Positions 32,902 to 42,029 of a stretch of 64,000 nt of DNA are shown in pieces. Position numbers and translations under genes: made by a program. Numbering within the stretch: the stretch's first letter is position 1; each line of letters opens with the position of its first letter. Source of the stretch: Fictibacillus phosphorivorans (GTDB taxonomy: Bacteria > Bacillota > Bacilli > Bacillales > Fictibacillaceae); NCBI RefSeq assembly GCF_001629705.1, contig NZ_CP015378.1, positions 3,038,001-3,102,000 on the forward strand, written 5' to 3'. The notes under the pieces are model-generated. The model was not told the origin of the DNA. It worked only from the letters and a program-made list of their open reading frames with translations, and did no database searches.

Positions 32902-35604
32902 TTACTCTACACCACTATATAAACGATTCTCTAGTTCTTCTTGTGTAAGAAGAACGTGTCTTGGTTTACTTCCCATCGTTTCAGAGACAAGGCCGAAACT
33001 TTCCATCATGTCTACTAATCTTGCCGCTCGGTTATAACCGATTCTAAATCTGCGCTGCAAGCTAGAAGAAGATGCTGCCCCTACTTCAATAACGTAGTAA
33101 CAAGCTTCTTCAAAGAGCTCGTCTTCTACTTCTGTGGTTTGCTGATGCTGAATCAGTTCTTCACGAGTAAAAAGATATTCTGTCTGATACTCTTCTTTTA
33201 CGTAACGTGTCACTTCTTCAATTTCTTCATCAGATACGAACGTTCCTTGAATACGGACAGCTTTGTTCGAGCCATTCTCCATAAAGAGCATATCGCCTCG
33301 TCCTAATAACCGTTCTGCACCACTCATATCTAGAATGGTTCGTGAATCAATCGCGGACGAAACTGCGAATGCTGTACGAGTTGGCACATTAGCTTTGATC
33401 AATCCCGTGATAACATCTACTGATGGACGCTGTGTTGCGAGAAGAAGATGAATACCGCATGCTCTTGCTTTTTGAGCGATTCGACATATTGCTTCTTCCA
33501 CTTCTTGTGGTGATACCATCATAAGGTCAGCCAATTCATCAATGACTACAACAATGTACGGCATCTTGTTTTTATAATGTTGCTCTTCTTCCATCTTTTG
33601 ATTGTATCTTTTTATCTCTCGTACACCTGTTTTTGCAAACTCTTCATAACGACGTTCCATTTCCTCAACTGCCCATTTTAAAGCAGCTGTTGCTTCTTTT
33701 GCATCTGTGATAACAGGTGTCACTAGGTGCGGAATATGATTATATGGTGCGAGTTCGACCATCTTAGGATCGACGAGCAACAATCTCACATCTTCTGGCT
33801 TTGCTTTATAAAGCAAACTTACAAGTATAGAGTTGATACAAACGCTCTTTCCTGATCCCGTCGCTCCTGCAATAAGTCCGTGCGGCATCTTTTGAAGATC
33901 TGTCACTACAGGTGCTCCTGAAATGTCTAGACCGAGGGCCACCGTCAAGGAAGATGATGAATCTTTGAACACATCATCTTCAATGATTTCCCGTAAATAA
34001 ACAGCTCTGCTATGCTGGTTAGGCACTTCGATACCGATCGCATTCTTTCCTGGAATCGGCGCTTCAATTCTTATGTCGCGAGCAGCCAAGCTAAGTTTTA
34101 TGTCATCTGTAAGGTTAGTGATCTTGTTTACCTTTACGCCTGGTGCAGGCTGAACTTCAAAACGTGTAACTGCAGGACCCTTTGTCATGTGAACCACTTT
34201 TGCATTCACATTAAAGTTATCTAATGTTGATTGTAATGTTTCCTTTTGTTCGTTTAACCAAAGATCATCATCTTCGAGTGAGATCTTTGTTTTATTCAAT
34301 AAAGACAAAGGTACGTATAACTGATTTTGAACAGCTTCAGCGCGTTGATGAATATTTAACTCTGTTCTTGGTGTTTGTCTGCTTTCTGATTTTTGAAATT
34401 CTGGTTTTGAAACAGGACGCGTTAATGATTTCCTGTCTTTTTTTAGCATCAGCACATTGAAAGGAACGAACTGCCCGCCACTTTTTGGAGTTTCCTTCTT
34501 CGGCTGTGTTTGTTCAATAACTATATTTTCTTGTTCTTGCTTATCTTCAACAAAACTCGGAGTTAACTCTTGAACAAGTTCTGTTTCAGTTCTTTCGGTG
34601 CGTTCTTCAGCCACTTCTGATACATCAACAGGTTCAAGCATTTGATTTTGTTTTTCCGTATTTAAAGAGTGATCCTCATCAACTTCTTTTGACACATACA
34701 CGTCTTCGGATTCAACAATCATTTCAAGCGACTCACTATGCTTTTCTTCTTTCACTATATCGCGATCCATGTTTATTGCTTCATCTTTGACTGGTATCTG
34801 CTTTTGATCAACTAAACCATGATTTGGTTCCTGCAAATAACTAGTCTCACTTTCGACCTCTTGTGGAACCATCAAGTTATCTTTGGTTGGTGTAGGGAGA
34901 ACTTCTTCAACGGTCTTTAAAAGTTCTTCTGTCACAGAGTCCTTTGCTGGAATATCTCTGCCGATAAACAAGATACCTTCTGGCTTTCTCTTTCCATATC
35001 CGTATACAGGAGAAGGAACGTCTGTAGGTGTAAACCTCGATTTCACCTCAGGAGTAGTTTCCTTTTGTTCAGGCTTACTTTTCGCATCATTTTTATTTCT
35101 TCTCTCGTATCCGTAAACAGGTGATGGAACGTTTGATGCTTTGAATGCTTGTCGTCTTGGTTCTTGGTTAAAGCCAGATGTTATCCCTTTGGATCTTCGA
35201 CTCTCATTTTGAGTAGAACGTTGCTCTCGAACAGGACGTGCTTCTTGGTATGATTTTTCTTCTCTACTTGAGTCTTTATACGATTGTGTCTCATTCTGTG
35301 AATATGTATGTCGTTGTGCAACTGGTTTTGCAATCTTTTCATCTGGAATCACAGGAAAACGAAATGGTGCATTCTCTGGATACTTATGCAGCATTTTTGC
35401 AGGATGCTGTATATTTGATTGAGACGGTTTCCTTCCATTGCTTGCAAAAGGAGCTGGCTTCGTCTTCTGAGTATTCTCCATTCTTTCAGGGGATTGCTGT
35501 TTTTTTACAGATTCTTGACTTCGGGTTCTTTCTTCCTCGTAGTAGGAATCATCTTCATTTTCATCGTCAAAAAACGTGTTCATTAATTTTTTTATCCAAC
35601 TCAT
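32902..35604 (-). CDS. sftA: Soluble DNA translocase SftA (FtsK/SpoIIIE family)
   Basis: AAA+ motor of 900 aa that clears chromosome DNA from the closing septum before SpoIIIE acts. Unlike FtsK and SpoIIIE it has no membrane helices; the first 450 residues are low-complexity, Gln/Glu/Lys-rich linker. The motor holds Walker A GATGSGKSVCINS (about 576-588) and Walker B YIVVVIDELADLM. A C-terminal winged-helix gamma domain (LQRRFRIGYNRAARLVDMME) reads SRS/KOPS-like sequences. The ATG 35602-35604 follows AGGTGAG, and MSWIKKLMNTFF is the family's N terminus. Confidence 0.95.
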   Translation of the reverse strand: MSWIKKLMNTFFDDENEDDSYYEEERTRSQESVKKQQSPERMENTQKTKPAPFASNGRKPSQSNIQHPAKMLHKYPENAPFRFPVIPDEKIAKPVAQRHTYSQNETQSYKDSSREEKSYQEARPVREQRSTQNESRRSKGITSGFNQEPRRQAFKASNVPSPVYGYERRNKNDAKSKPEQKETTPEVKSRFTPTDVPSPVYGYGKRKPEGILFIGRDIPAKDSVTEELLKTVEEVLPTPTKDNLMVPQEVESETSYLQEPNHGLVDQKQIPVKDEAINMDRDIVKEEKHSESLEMIVESEDVYVSKEVDEDHSLNTEKQNQMLEPVDVSEVAEERTERTETELVQELTPSFVEDKQEQENIVIEQTQPKKETPKSGGQFVPFNVLMLKKDRKSLTRPVSKPEFQKSESRQTPRTELNIHQRAEAVQNQLYVPLSLLNKTKISLEDDDLWLNEQKETLQSTLDNFNVNAKVVHMTKGPAVTRFEVQPAPGVKVNKITNLTDDIKLSLAARDIRIEAPIPGKNAIGIEVPNQHSRAVYLREIIEDDVFKDSSSSLTVALGLDISGAPVVTDLQKMPHGLIAGATGSGKSVCINSILVSLLYKAKPEDVRLLLVDPKMVELAPYNHIPHLVTPVITDAKEATAALKWAVEEMERRYEEFAKTGVREIKRYNQKMEEEQHYKNKMPYIVVVIDELADLMMVSPQEVEEAICRIAQKARACGIHLLLATQRPSVDVITGLIKANVPTRTAFAVSSAIDSRTILDMSGAERLLGRGDMLFMENGSNKAVRIQGTFVSDEEIEEVTRYVKEEYQTEYLFTREELIQHQQTTEVEDELFEEACYYVIEVGAASSSSLQRRFRIGYNRAARLVDMMESFGLVSETMGSKPRHVLLTQEELENRLYSGVE

Positions 35605-35710
35605 CTTCTCACCTATTTCTGTTGGTTGTTTCTTTATTGTAGCGAAAATAGAAGAGAAACAATAGTCTAAATATTCATCTGAAGCACATGCATGTAAAAG
35701 ATAAGAAATA

Positions 35711-35737
35711 AAAACCACTAGATGATCTAGCGGCTTT
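35711..35737 (-). terminator. Terminator of ytpQ
   Basis: GCCGCTAGA/TCTAGTGGT pairs with one G-U around a short loop and has a T-rich minus-strand tail. It lies between the ytpQ stop and sftA. Confidence 0.75.
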
Positions 35738-35742
35738 TATTA

Positions 35743-36558
35743 TCAATCTGTTGTTTCTTCATCTATTGGTTTATTCTTAGCTAAAATAAAGACTGGTTCT
35801 AACTCTTTGTTGTCATACATAAATGGTAAAGCTGTAATTGGAACTCGTCCGTTCATAAAAAATTGCATAGCCATCTGAGCCAAAATATCGTATCCTTGCT
35901 TATTCTTAATATCTGCAACGATCAGAACATCCTGGTGTGGTATAGCTACTGCCATTTCTCCAGAGATATTCTTCTTCATCTCTTCTAAGAAAGCAATGTT
36001 TAAGATTCTGCTCGCATCGTATCCATCGTTATGGTTTAAAAAGAAGAACGTATTTCCTGCAACTTGGTCTTCTTTATGATCTGTTGATAAACGCTTTACA
36101 TTGAACTTTGCCGCATCAAGTATTTGAGACTTTTCAACCTTTAACTCCTTCATCTTATTATTCGTAAGAAGTTTGTAGGTTTTGCCTAGGTCTAAAGCAT
36201 AATATATCCTAGTCTCTGCTGTGTGTTCTTGATAAAAAAGCTCTTCTCCTTCTGGCGTTTCCATTGGAAAGGATGCAGAACGAATGACTGGAAAGATGCG
36301 TGATAAAGTATTTGAATCTTCACGTTCAGGTGAAACAGCTTTCAATCCTTCTTCTACGTAATACACAAGTTTATCAATAAGCTCATCTTTTTCTTTGGAC
36401 CAGCGGGCACTAAGCCCTCCAAGAGATAAGGTTACACCCTTACCTGTTACCTTATTTGTGATCCGAAGTGTTTCCTCTTCTCTATCATATGCAAATTCTC
36501 GTGTTGGGCTCATCAATTTCTCTTGTAGTGTTTTCTTTAGTTTGATGGAACTACTCAT
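35743..36558 (-). CDS. ytpQ: YtpQ, DUF1444 family protein
   Basis: The 271-residue cytosolic protein corresponds to the DUF1444/YtpQ family, which is conserved in Bacilli and has no known function. Recognisable features are the N-terminal KLKKTLQEKL-MSPTREFAYDREEETLRI segment and a C-terminal FFMNGRVPITALPFMYDNKELEPVFILAKN block. It sits between sftA and the ytpP thioredoxin as in B. subtilis, except that queF has been inserted. A terminator upstream (36602-36625) suggests its own promoter. Confidence 0.88.
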   Translation of the reverse strand: MSSSIKLKKTLQEKLMSPTREFAYDREEETLRITNKVTGKGVTLSLGGLSARWSKEKDELIDKLVYYVEEGLKAVSPEREDSNTLSRIFPVIRSASFPMETPEGEELFYQEHTAETRIYYALDLGKTYKLLTNNKMKELKVEKSQILDAAKFNVKRLSTDHKEDQVAGNTFFFLNHNDGYDASRILNIAFLEEMKKNISGEMAVAIPHQDVLIVADIKNKQGYDILAQMAMQFFMNGRVPITALPFMYDNKELEPVFILAKNKPIDEETTD

Positions 36559-36601
36559 CTATGAATCCTCCTTTCTTAAACAACTGGTTACACGTAACGT
36601 G

Positions 36602-36625
36602 AAAAACCTCCTAATGGAGGTTTTT
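36602..36625 (-). terminator. Terminator of queF
   Basis: AAAAACCTCC/GGAGGTTTTT is a perfect 10-bp stem with a 4-nt loop. Confidence 0.88.
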
Positions 36626-36631
36626 GTTCAC

Positions 36632-37057
36632 TTACTTGCTGTTCTCTTCTTTATATTCTACTACTACCTCTGTTCCTAGTCCGCCGCGCGCGTTCCAGTT
36701 TCCAACTACTTTAATGTACTTTGGCTTAAGTAATTTTACTAGATCTTCCAAAATACGGTTTGTAGCATGTTCTTGGTAGATTCCAACGTTACGATATGAA
36801 GTTAGATAATATTTCAGTGACTTCATCTCTACTAAATCTTCATTTGGAATATAGCTGATGATAATATCAGCAAAGTCAGGAAGACCTGACCAAGGACATA
36901 CAGATGTAAATTCAGTTGTAGGAATCGTTACCATCGTATCTTTCCCTACATATTCATAAGGAATCGTTTCTAATATATCAACGAGGATTACGTTCTCATC
37001 TTGGATGTCAAAACGAATCCCTTCATATTTGCTATGGTTTACTTCAACTTTAGCCAT
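36632..37057 (-). CDS. queF: NADPH-dependent preQ0 reductase QueF
   Basis: Reduces the nitrile of 7-cyano-7-deazaguanine to the amine of preQ1, the last free-base step of queuosine synthesis. T-fold enzyme of 141 aa with nucleophile Cys54 in TSVCPWSGLPDFA, Asp61, the QueF motif EMKSLKYYLTSYRN (77-90) and Glu96-His97. This is the short unimodular form. The ATG 37055-37057 is used. In B. subtilis queF closes the queCDEF operon; here it is about 7 kb away from queDEC, with no preQ1 riboswitch of its own visible in the 60-nt gap. Confidence 0.95.
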   Translation of the reverse strand: MAKVEVNHSKYEGIRFDIQDENVILVDILETIPYEYVGKDTMVTIPTTEFTSVCPWSGLPDFADIIISYIPNEDLVEMKSLKYYLTSYRNVGIYQEHATNRILEDLVKLLKPKYIKVVGNWNARGGLGTEVVVEYKEENSK

Positions 37058-37097
37058 CAAATAAACTTCCCTTCACGATAAAAAATCATTTTTTGTT

Positions 37098-37106
37098 ATT
37101 ATAGCA
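37098..37106 (-). promoter_or_regulatory. Extended -10 promoter of queF
   Basis: Minus-strand TGCTATAAT includes TATAAT at 37103-37098. It lies in the 60-nt gap between ytpP and queF with no clear -35. Confidence 0.5.
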
Positions 37107-37118
37107 TACTCTTTTGAC

Positions 37119-37445
37119 CTATTTTGAAGGAATGTTAAGCTCTTCTAAAAAAGCAACAATCTGCTCTTTTGTTTTTCTCTCTTTATTTACATATCGCCCG
37201 ATCTCTTCACCGTCTTTGAACGCTAAGAAGCTAGGAATTCCAAAAATATCAAGCTCCTGACAAAGTTCGATCAGTTCGTCACGATCCACGTAAACAAATT
37301 GATAGTTAGCATATTCTTCTTCAATTTCAGGTAGGATCGGTTTGATTACCACACAATCTGGGCACCAGTCTGCAGAAAAAACAGCTATTGTAACATCCTT
37401 TTTAATGACTTCTTTAAATTGTTCGATCGATTTTATGTTTTCCAT
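37119..37445 (-). CDS. ytpP: Thioredoxin-like protein YtpP
   Basis: Thioredoxin-fold protein of 108 aa with the dithiol active site WCPDC (Cys28, Cys31) and the cis-proline motif GIPSF. The family reduces disulfides; its specific client is unknown, although YtpP/TrxP has been linked to the bacillithiol redox network. AAGGAG lies 9 nt upstream of the ATG 37443-37445; the ATG two codons earlier is too close. It starts 13 nt after the upstream membrane gene and is probably co-transcribed with it. Confidence 0.9.
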   Translation of the reverse strand: MENIKSIEQFKEVIKKDVTIAVFSADWCPDCVVIKPILPEIEEEYANYQFVYVDRDELIELCQELDIFGIPSFLAFKDGEEIGRYVNKERKTKEQIVAFLEELNIPSK

Positions 37446-37458
37446 TATCATCGTCTCC

Positions 37459-38466
37459 TTATTGATTCAGCTTCATATCGCCGAATTTAATGTATCCTTT
37501 TTTTCTTAACCATTCTGAAAGTATCAGACTAATAAGGATCGGTCCAATAAAATGCAAAATAAATATAGCAAGAAACGTTTCAAAGGTAAAGCCCATCGTC
37601 CTGAGCGTCATAATTTGTCCGACGAGACCACTCGTACCCATCCCAGCTCCAGCTGGGATATTCTCCATCTTGAAATAAAGTGTGCCAATGGGTGCTAATA
37701 GGATTCCAGCAACGGTGGGCGGTATTAAGATATATGGATTTTTCACTACATTAGGAAACTGTAGTTTAGAAGTACCGATTCCTTGAGTCAAAAAGCCTCC
37801 AAAACCATTTTCCCGATAGGAGCTTGTGGCAAACCCGATCATTTGAGCGGCACAACCTATCGTTGCTGCACCAGCGGCTAGTCCTTCTAGCCCAAGCATC
37901 ATCGCTATCGCTGCAGATGAAATCGGGCCAGTTAATGCAAATCCTAGCAAGATTGCTACTAAAATCCCCATGATCAGTGGTCTCTGTTCAGTTGACCACA
38001 TGACAAGTTGTCCAAAGGCCTTCATGAATTGATCGATTCCTGGGCCGATAAATGTGGCAATCGTAAAACCTGTAAAAATCGTAACAGCAGGTGTGATTAA
38101 AATATCAAATTTTGTTTCTTCAGATACTAGCTTTCCAGCTTCAACAGCAATTAATGCTGCCACATAACAACCTGCTACACTACCAAGATCCGCTCCGGCA
38201 GCACCCGCTATACCTGCTGAAAAAATAACGAGTGGAGGTGCTTTTAACCCGTACGCTACAGCTGTACCAATCACTGGACCCATCAAAGTCATCGCTAATT
38301 GTCCCATCTCTATAAAGAATGGAAGAGCTAATTGCTCACCTATCGTCTTTAGGATTAGTCCTACGATAAGTGATGCCATCAATCCTAGTGCAAAATATTG
38401 AAACCCCGTAATGAAATACGTTTTGGGTGATAAACTTACCCCTTTTTTATTAAGAAAATCCCTCAT
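37459..38466 (-). CDS. PfoR-like PTS EIIC-type membrane protein
   Basis: Integral membrane protein of 335 aa with about 8-10 hydrophobic helices and glycine-rich loops (GPGIDQFMKAFG, GFATSSYRENGFGG, GIGTSKLQFPNVVKNPYI). It resembles the PTS_EIIC_2/PfoR group, which has the membrane channel fold of PTS IIC but no IIA or IIB domains. Transport substrate unknown; no PTS partner is nearby. It precedes ytpP by 13 nt. The name PfoR (perfringolysin regulator) is historical and does not imply toxin regulation here. Confidence 0.78.
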   Translation of the reverse strand: MRDFLNKKGVSLSPKTYFITGFQYFALGLMASLIVGLILKTIGEQLALPFFIEMGQLAMTLMGPVIGTAVAYGLKAPPLVIFSAGIAGAAGADLGSVAGCYVAALIAVEAGKLVSEETKFDILITPAVTIFTGFTIATFIGPGIDQFMKAFGQLVMWSTEQRPLIMGILVAILLGFALTGPISSAAIAMMLGLEGLAAGAATIGCAAQMIGFATSSYRENGFGGFLTQGIGTSKLQFPNVVKNPYILIPPTVAGILLAPIGTLYFKMENIPAGAGMGTSGLVGQIMTLRTMGFTFETFLAIFILHFIGPILISLILSEWLRKKGYIKFGDMKLNQ

Positions 38467-38591
38467 TTAAAATGACTCCTTTAGCTGATCTGTTAAACAT
38501 GTCCCTCAAACATTATAACTTGTTTCAAACTCATGTAAAGACAGGTGTAAAGTTGAATAGTTTTACATACAATTCTTTTTACTTTGAAACT

Positions 38592-38617
38592 TAAAATAAT
38601 TCAAAAAAGACCGATAA
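38592..38617 (+). promoter_or_regulatory. Sigma-D-type promoter of the chemoreceptor gene
   Basis: TAAA (38592-38595), a 14-nt spacer and ACCGATAA (38610-38617) match the TAAA-N15-GCCGATAT pattern of motility promoters, 20 nt before the ATG. Confidence 0.65.
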
Positions 38618-38637
38618 AATGGCAGGGGGGAATTCAT

Positions 38638-40827
38638 ATGAACTTGTCAATACGAAGAAGAGTGCGACTGATGCTTTTCATCAGTTTAGCCGGAATGGTA
38701 CTATTACTTGCATTTATAGGATTATTTTTATGGCAGAACACCCATATGGAAGAAGAAAGAGATTCCGTACAACTAACGTTACGTTCTAGTAATGATATTC
38801 AAAGTACGTTTAACGAAGTGCGTAAACTTGAACAGGAGTATTTAAGAGACCCTAGTAAAGAGTCTAAAGAAAAGGTACTTACTTCTTTAAGTGACTTACA
38901 AAAGGAAACAAGTAGAGTAGCAAAAGAAACGAACAGTTCTTCATTAAAAGGCATCGAAAAAGACTTGTCTGCTTATCAAACATCATTTAATTCTGCCACT
39001 AGTCTTACAACTCAACTTAACGCATTAAAGCAGATGATGACAGAAACATCTAATACTTTTTATGCTTCTGTAAAAGCCATGAACGACCAAGCTTTATTGA
39101 TCACTCTCTTACAGATGCAGACGTACGAAAAAGAAGTTCATATTCAATATGACAGCACAACCGTTAAGAACTTTAAAGAAAGTGCTCAAACGTTTGATCG
39201 AATGTTAGATGAAAAAAATCTACCAGCTGATCAGTTGTCTACTTTTAAATCAAATTTATTAAAATATACAACTTCCGCAGATTCGATCCAATCGATCACA
39301 AAGAAAATTGAAGATGATATTTCAACTTTTGAAAAGATTGCAAATGTTGTTGATCAATCAACGAAAGATGCAGAGAGTAATTTGGAGAAAGAAAATGCCG
39401 AACTAATGAAAAACCAAAAATCAGTTAAGTTTTGGCTGACGATCAGTTTAATAGGATTGAGTATCGTGATTCTATCCATATTAAGCGTGATTGGTGTTTG
39501 GCTATTACGCTCTATCCAATCTTCTATCTCCGTTCTAAAAGAAGGTGCTTCCATCATTGGTAATGGCGATCTCTCTTACCGTGTAGAGACGAATTCTAAG
39601 GATGAAATGGGAGAATTAGCTCAAACCTTCAATCGTATGGCCGAAAAAATGCAAAAATCCATGATCGAAGTGAAAGATGCGGCTGAGAAACTTACGAGTT
39701 CCTCTCAAAACTTAGCTGCTGTATCAGAAGAAACGACTGCACAAAGTGATGAAGTAACAGAAGCCATCTCACAAGTAGCAACAGGAGCTCAGAGTCAGGC
39801 TGATCACCTGCAAGAATGTACACTTCTTCTTTCGGATGTGACCGGATATATTAAAGAAACAGCTTTGATCAGCGATGAGATCGCTTCAGATGCCGTTCAA
39901 GCTGAAAACGATGGAAAAGCAGGATCGAATATCGTTCATCAACTAAATACACATTCTGAGAACTTTTTAGAATTAGCTCAAAGCCTGATCTCAGAGATTC
40001 AAGATGCGAGTAAGCAATCCAAGCAGATCAATTCTATTGTTGAAACGATTCAAGAGATAGCTGGCAGTACAGATCTTCTTGCATTAAATGCGGCTATAGA
40101 ATCAGCAAGAGCTGGCGAAGCAGGAAGAGGTTTTTCAGTTGTTGCCAGTGAAGTCAGAAAGCTTGCAGAGCGTTCTAAGAATGAAGCGCTAAGGATTCAA
40201 CAGCTTGTGAAATCAATGACGAATCAGATGGAATTGTTATCAAAAGAAACGGTGCGATTTGAACAATATCGAGTGGATCAAGTTGAATCTGTGCAACAGA
40301 CAGAAAAAGCGTTCTCGAGCATCATTCAAAATGTTTCTCAAATTAACGGAAGAATTTCTCAAGTTAAAGGTGCGATCGGGCGAGTTGAATCTGCTAATGA
40401 AAATTTATCTGAAAAGCTCTTTGAAGTAAGTGCAATCTCTGAAGAATCTGTTGCTACAAGTGAACAAGTTAGCGCTTCGAGCATTCACCAAAAAGAAGCC
40501 ATCCACCAAGTAAACGTTGCTGCGACAGAACTGCAAGAAATAGCACTTACCTTGCAAGACGAAGTAGATCAATTTTCTTTAGGAGAGAGAGATTCATTCG
40601 TTTCTCATAAAGAAATAGACTTAAGTGATACTTATCATGAAGCTGCAGCTACTAGAGATGAAAGTGATATGGAAGAGTTTGAATATCATGTTGATGAAGA
40701 TCATCATGGAGAAGATCTTGAAACTGAGACAGATTCATCTTCTGAATCCCACGTTCACGAAGAGGAACTAGATAATGACACAGAGTCTGTTCGATCTCTA
40801 GTTGATGAACTGAAAAAGGAAGATTAA
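38638..40827 (+). CDS. Methyl-accepting chemotaxis protein
   Basis: Transmembrane chemoreceptor of 729 aa. TM1 is at about 12-33; an all-helical extracellular sensor of the four-helix or HBM type follows to about 260; TM2 at about 264-285; HAMP at about 287-340; then the MCP signalling rod with tip [27 protein letters not shown] near 472-500. The ligand is unknown. The last 60 or so residues are acidic and His-rich ([14 protein letters not shown]) and differ from a usual receptor C terminus. The ATG 38638 follows GGGGGG. It is not part of the B. subtilis ytp segment. Confidence 0.93.
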   Translation: MNLSIRRRVRLMLFISLAGMVLLLAFIGLFLWQNTHMEEERDSVQLTLRSSNDIQSTFNEVRKLEQEYLRDPSKESKEKVLTSLSDLQKETSRVAKETNSSSLKGIEKDLSAYQTSFNSATSLTTQLNALKQMMTETSNTFYASVKAMNDQALLITLLQMQTYEKEVHIQYDSTTVKNFKESAQTFDRMLDEKNLPADQLSTFKSNLLKYTTSADSIQSITKKIEDDISTFEKIANVVDQSTKDAESNLEKENAELMKNQKSVKFWLTISLIGLSIVILSILSVIGVWLLRSIQSSISVLKEGASIIGNGDLSYRVETNSKDEMGELAQTFNRMAEKMQKSMIEVKDAAEKLTSSSQNLAAVSEETTAQSDEVTEAISQVATGAQSQADHLQECTLLLSDVTGYIKETALISDEIASDAVQAENDGKAGSNIVHQLNTHSENFLELAQSLISEIQDASKQSKQINSIVETIQEIAGSTDLLALNAAIESARAGEAGRGFSVVASEVRKLAERSKNEALRIQQLVKSMTNQMELLSKETVRFEQYRVDQVESVQQTEKAFSSIIQNVSQINGRISQVKGAIGRVESANENLSEKLFEVSAISEESVATSEQVSASSIHQKEAIHQVNVAATELQEIALTLQDEVDQFSLGERDSFVSHKEIDLSDTYHEAAATRDESDMEEFEYHVDEDHHGEDLETETDSSSESHVHEEELDNDTESVRSLVDELKKED

Positions 40828-40830
40828 TTC

Positions 40831-40862
40831 TAAAACCCGGTGATCGTTCACCGGGTTTTAAT
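40831..40862. terminator. Bidirectional terminator, mcp / mltG-like
   Basis: TAAAACCCGGTGA/TCACCGGGTTTTA is a near-perfect stem with a short loop. The mltG-like stop codon is taken from it. Confidence 0.9.
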
Positions 40863-41883
40863 AATTACCACTCAATTGCGTGTACTTTCTATGTTCTTTA
40901 TACGTTTTTGAAAAAAAGTGGCTCCATGTGCCATCCTGTTTTGCAACAAAGTAATAATAATCATGCTTTTCTGGATTTGCTGCTGCTTTTATTGAGGCTA
41001 GATCCGGATTTGAGATAGGTCCTGGTGGCAACCCCTTATTAAGATACGTATTGTACGGACTTTTGATTTTGAGGTCTTTTCTTCTTAACGTAGCTTTCGG
41101 CCTTTCAAGTAAGTACTGAACGGTGGAGCACGACTGTAGTTTCTTACCTTCTTTTAACCTATTCTCAAAAACACCAGCTATTTTTCGCTTCTCTTCATTC
41201 AATAGAGCTTCTTTCTCGATAATAGACGCTAATGTAAGCATTTCATAAGGTGTTTGATCCGTTTTAATTGTTATCTTTGATGTTTCATGAAGGAGTCTTT
41301 CCGTCATTTGATGAATGACTTCATCATCTTTCATATTCTTTTCAAAATAATAGGTGTCTGGAAAAAGAAGTCCTTCCACAGCAAACTTTGTATTTGATTT
41401 TTTAACTTCTTTATTTACACCTAATTTTTCTTGCTGCTTCTCAGTTAGCGTGTCCCATGATTTTGCTGCATGAAGAAATTGCTTTCTATCCACAATTCCC
41501 AACTTGTTCAATCGATCGGCAATCTCTAATACAGTCAGTCCCTCTGAAACGATCACTTCTATAGCTTCTGTTTCATTTTCCAATGTAGATAGATCTTGAA
41601 GAATATCATTATATCCTTTTCCCTGTTTGATCGTGTGTTCTCCTCTGACAATCTTGCTTTGCTTGCCTGTAACAGTTGCATAAACCGAAAATAAAAAAGA
41701 ACTTTTAATAAATTCCTTATCTTTTAAATGCTTAGATATCGTATTTAAGTTACTGTTTTCTCTGATTACAAAGACCCTTTCTGCAGTACCTTCCGGTGGT
41801 GACATTTGATATACGGTCCACAGAACAGACATTGTGATAAGGATAACAAAAACGATCAACACTCTTTTGATGTTTATATTCAA
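40858..41883 (-). CDS. Endolytic transglycosylase MltG/YceG-like
   Basis: The 341-residue protein has an N-terminal membrane anchor (about 6-24), a LysM-like N-lobe, and the YceG catalytic lobe with the conserved Glu in LASIIEKEA (about residue 223). Downstream are the NRL, SPYNTYLNKGLPPGPISNP and YYYFVAKQDGTWSHFF family motifs. MltG cleaves nascent glycan strands near the membrane and sets their length. In B. subtilis the mltG (yrrL) locus is elsewhere, next to yrrK/ruvX-type genes, so this may be a second copy. Confidence 0.9.
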   Translation of the reverse strand: MNINIKRVLIVFVILITMSVLWTVYQMSPPEGTAERVFVIRENSNLNTISKHLKDKEFIKSSFLFSVYATVTGKQSKIVRGEHTIKQGKGYNDILQDLSTLENETEAIEVIVSEGLTVLEIADRLNKLGIVDRKQFLHAAKSWDTLTEKQQEKLGVNKEVKKSNTKFAVEGLLFPDTYYFEKNMKDDEVIHQMTERLLHETSKITIKTDQTPYEMLTLASIIEKEALLNEEKRKIAGVFENRLKEGKKLQSCSTVQYLLERPKATLRRKDLKIKSPYNTYLNKGLPPGPISNPDLASIKAAANPEKHDYYYFVAKQDGTWSHFFSKTYKEHRKYTQLSGNY

Positions 41884-41942
41884 AGTTAAATCCGCCTTAC
41901 GTTTTTTGCTTCTAATTTTCCCTGATTACTTTTTATTCATAC

Positions 41943-41988
41943 AAAAAGGCTGTTAGGTAAGGTTTAAAAAACCTCTCTAACAACCTTT
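41943..41988 (-). terminator. Intrinsic terminator of the DUF84 NTPase gene
   Basis: AAAGGTTGTTAG and CTAACAGCCTTT arms form a long imperfect stem ending in a T run on the minus strand. Confidence 0.7.
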
Positions 41989-42029
41989 AAGATTAAAAGA
42001 TACTTTTGTGATGATATCGCTCACACGAA

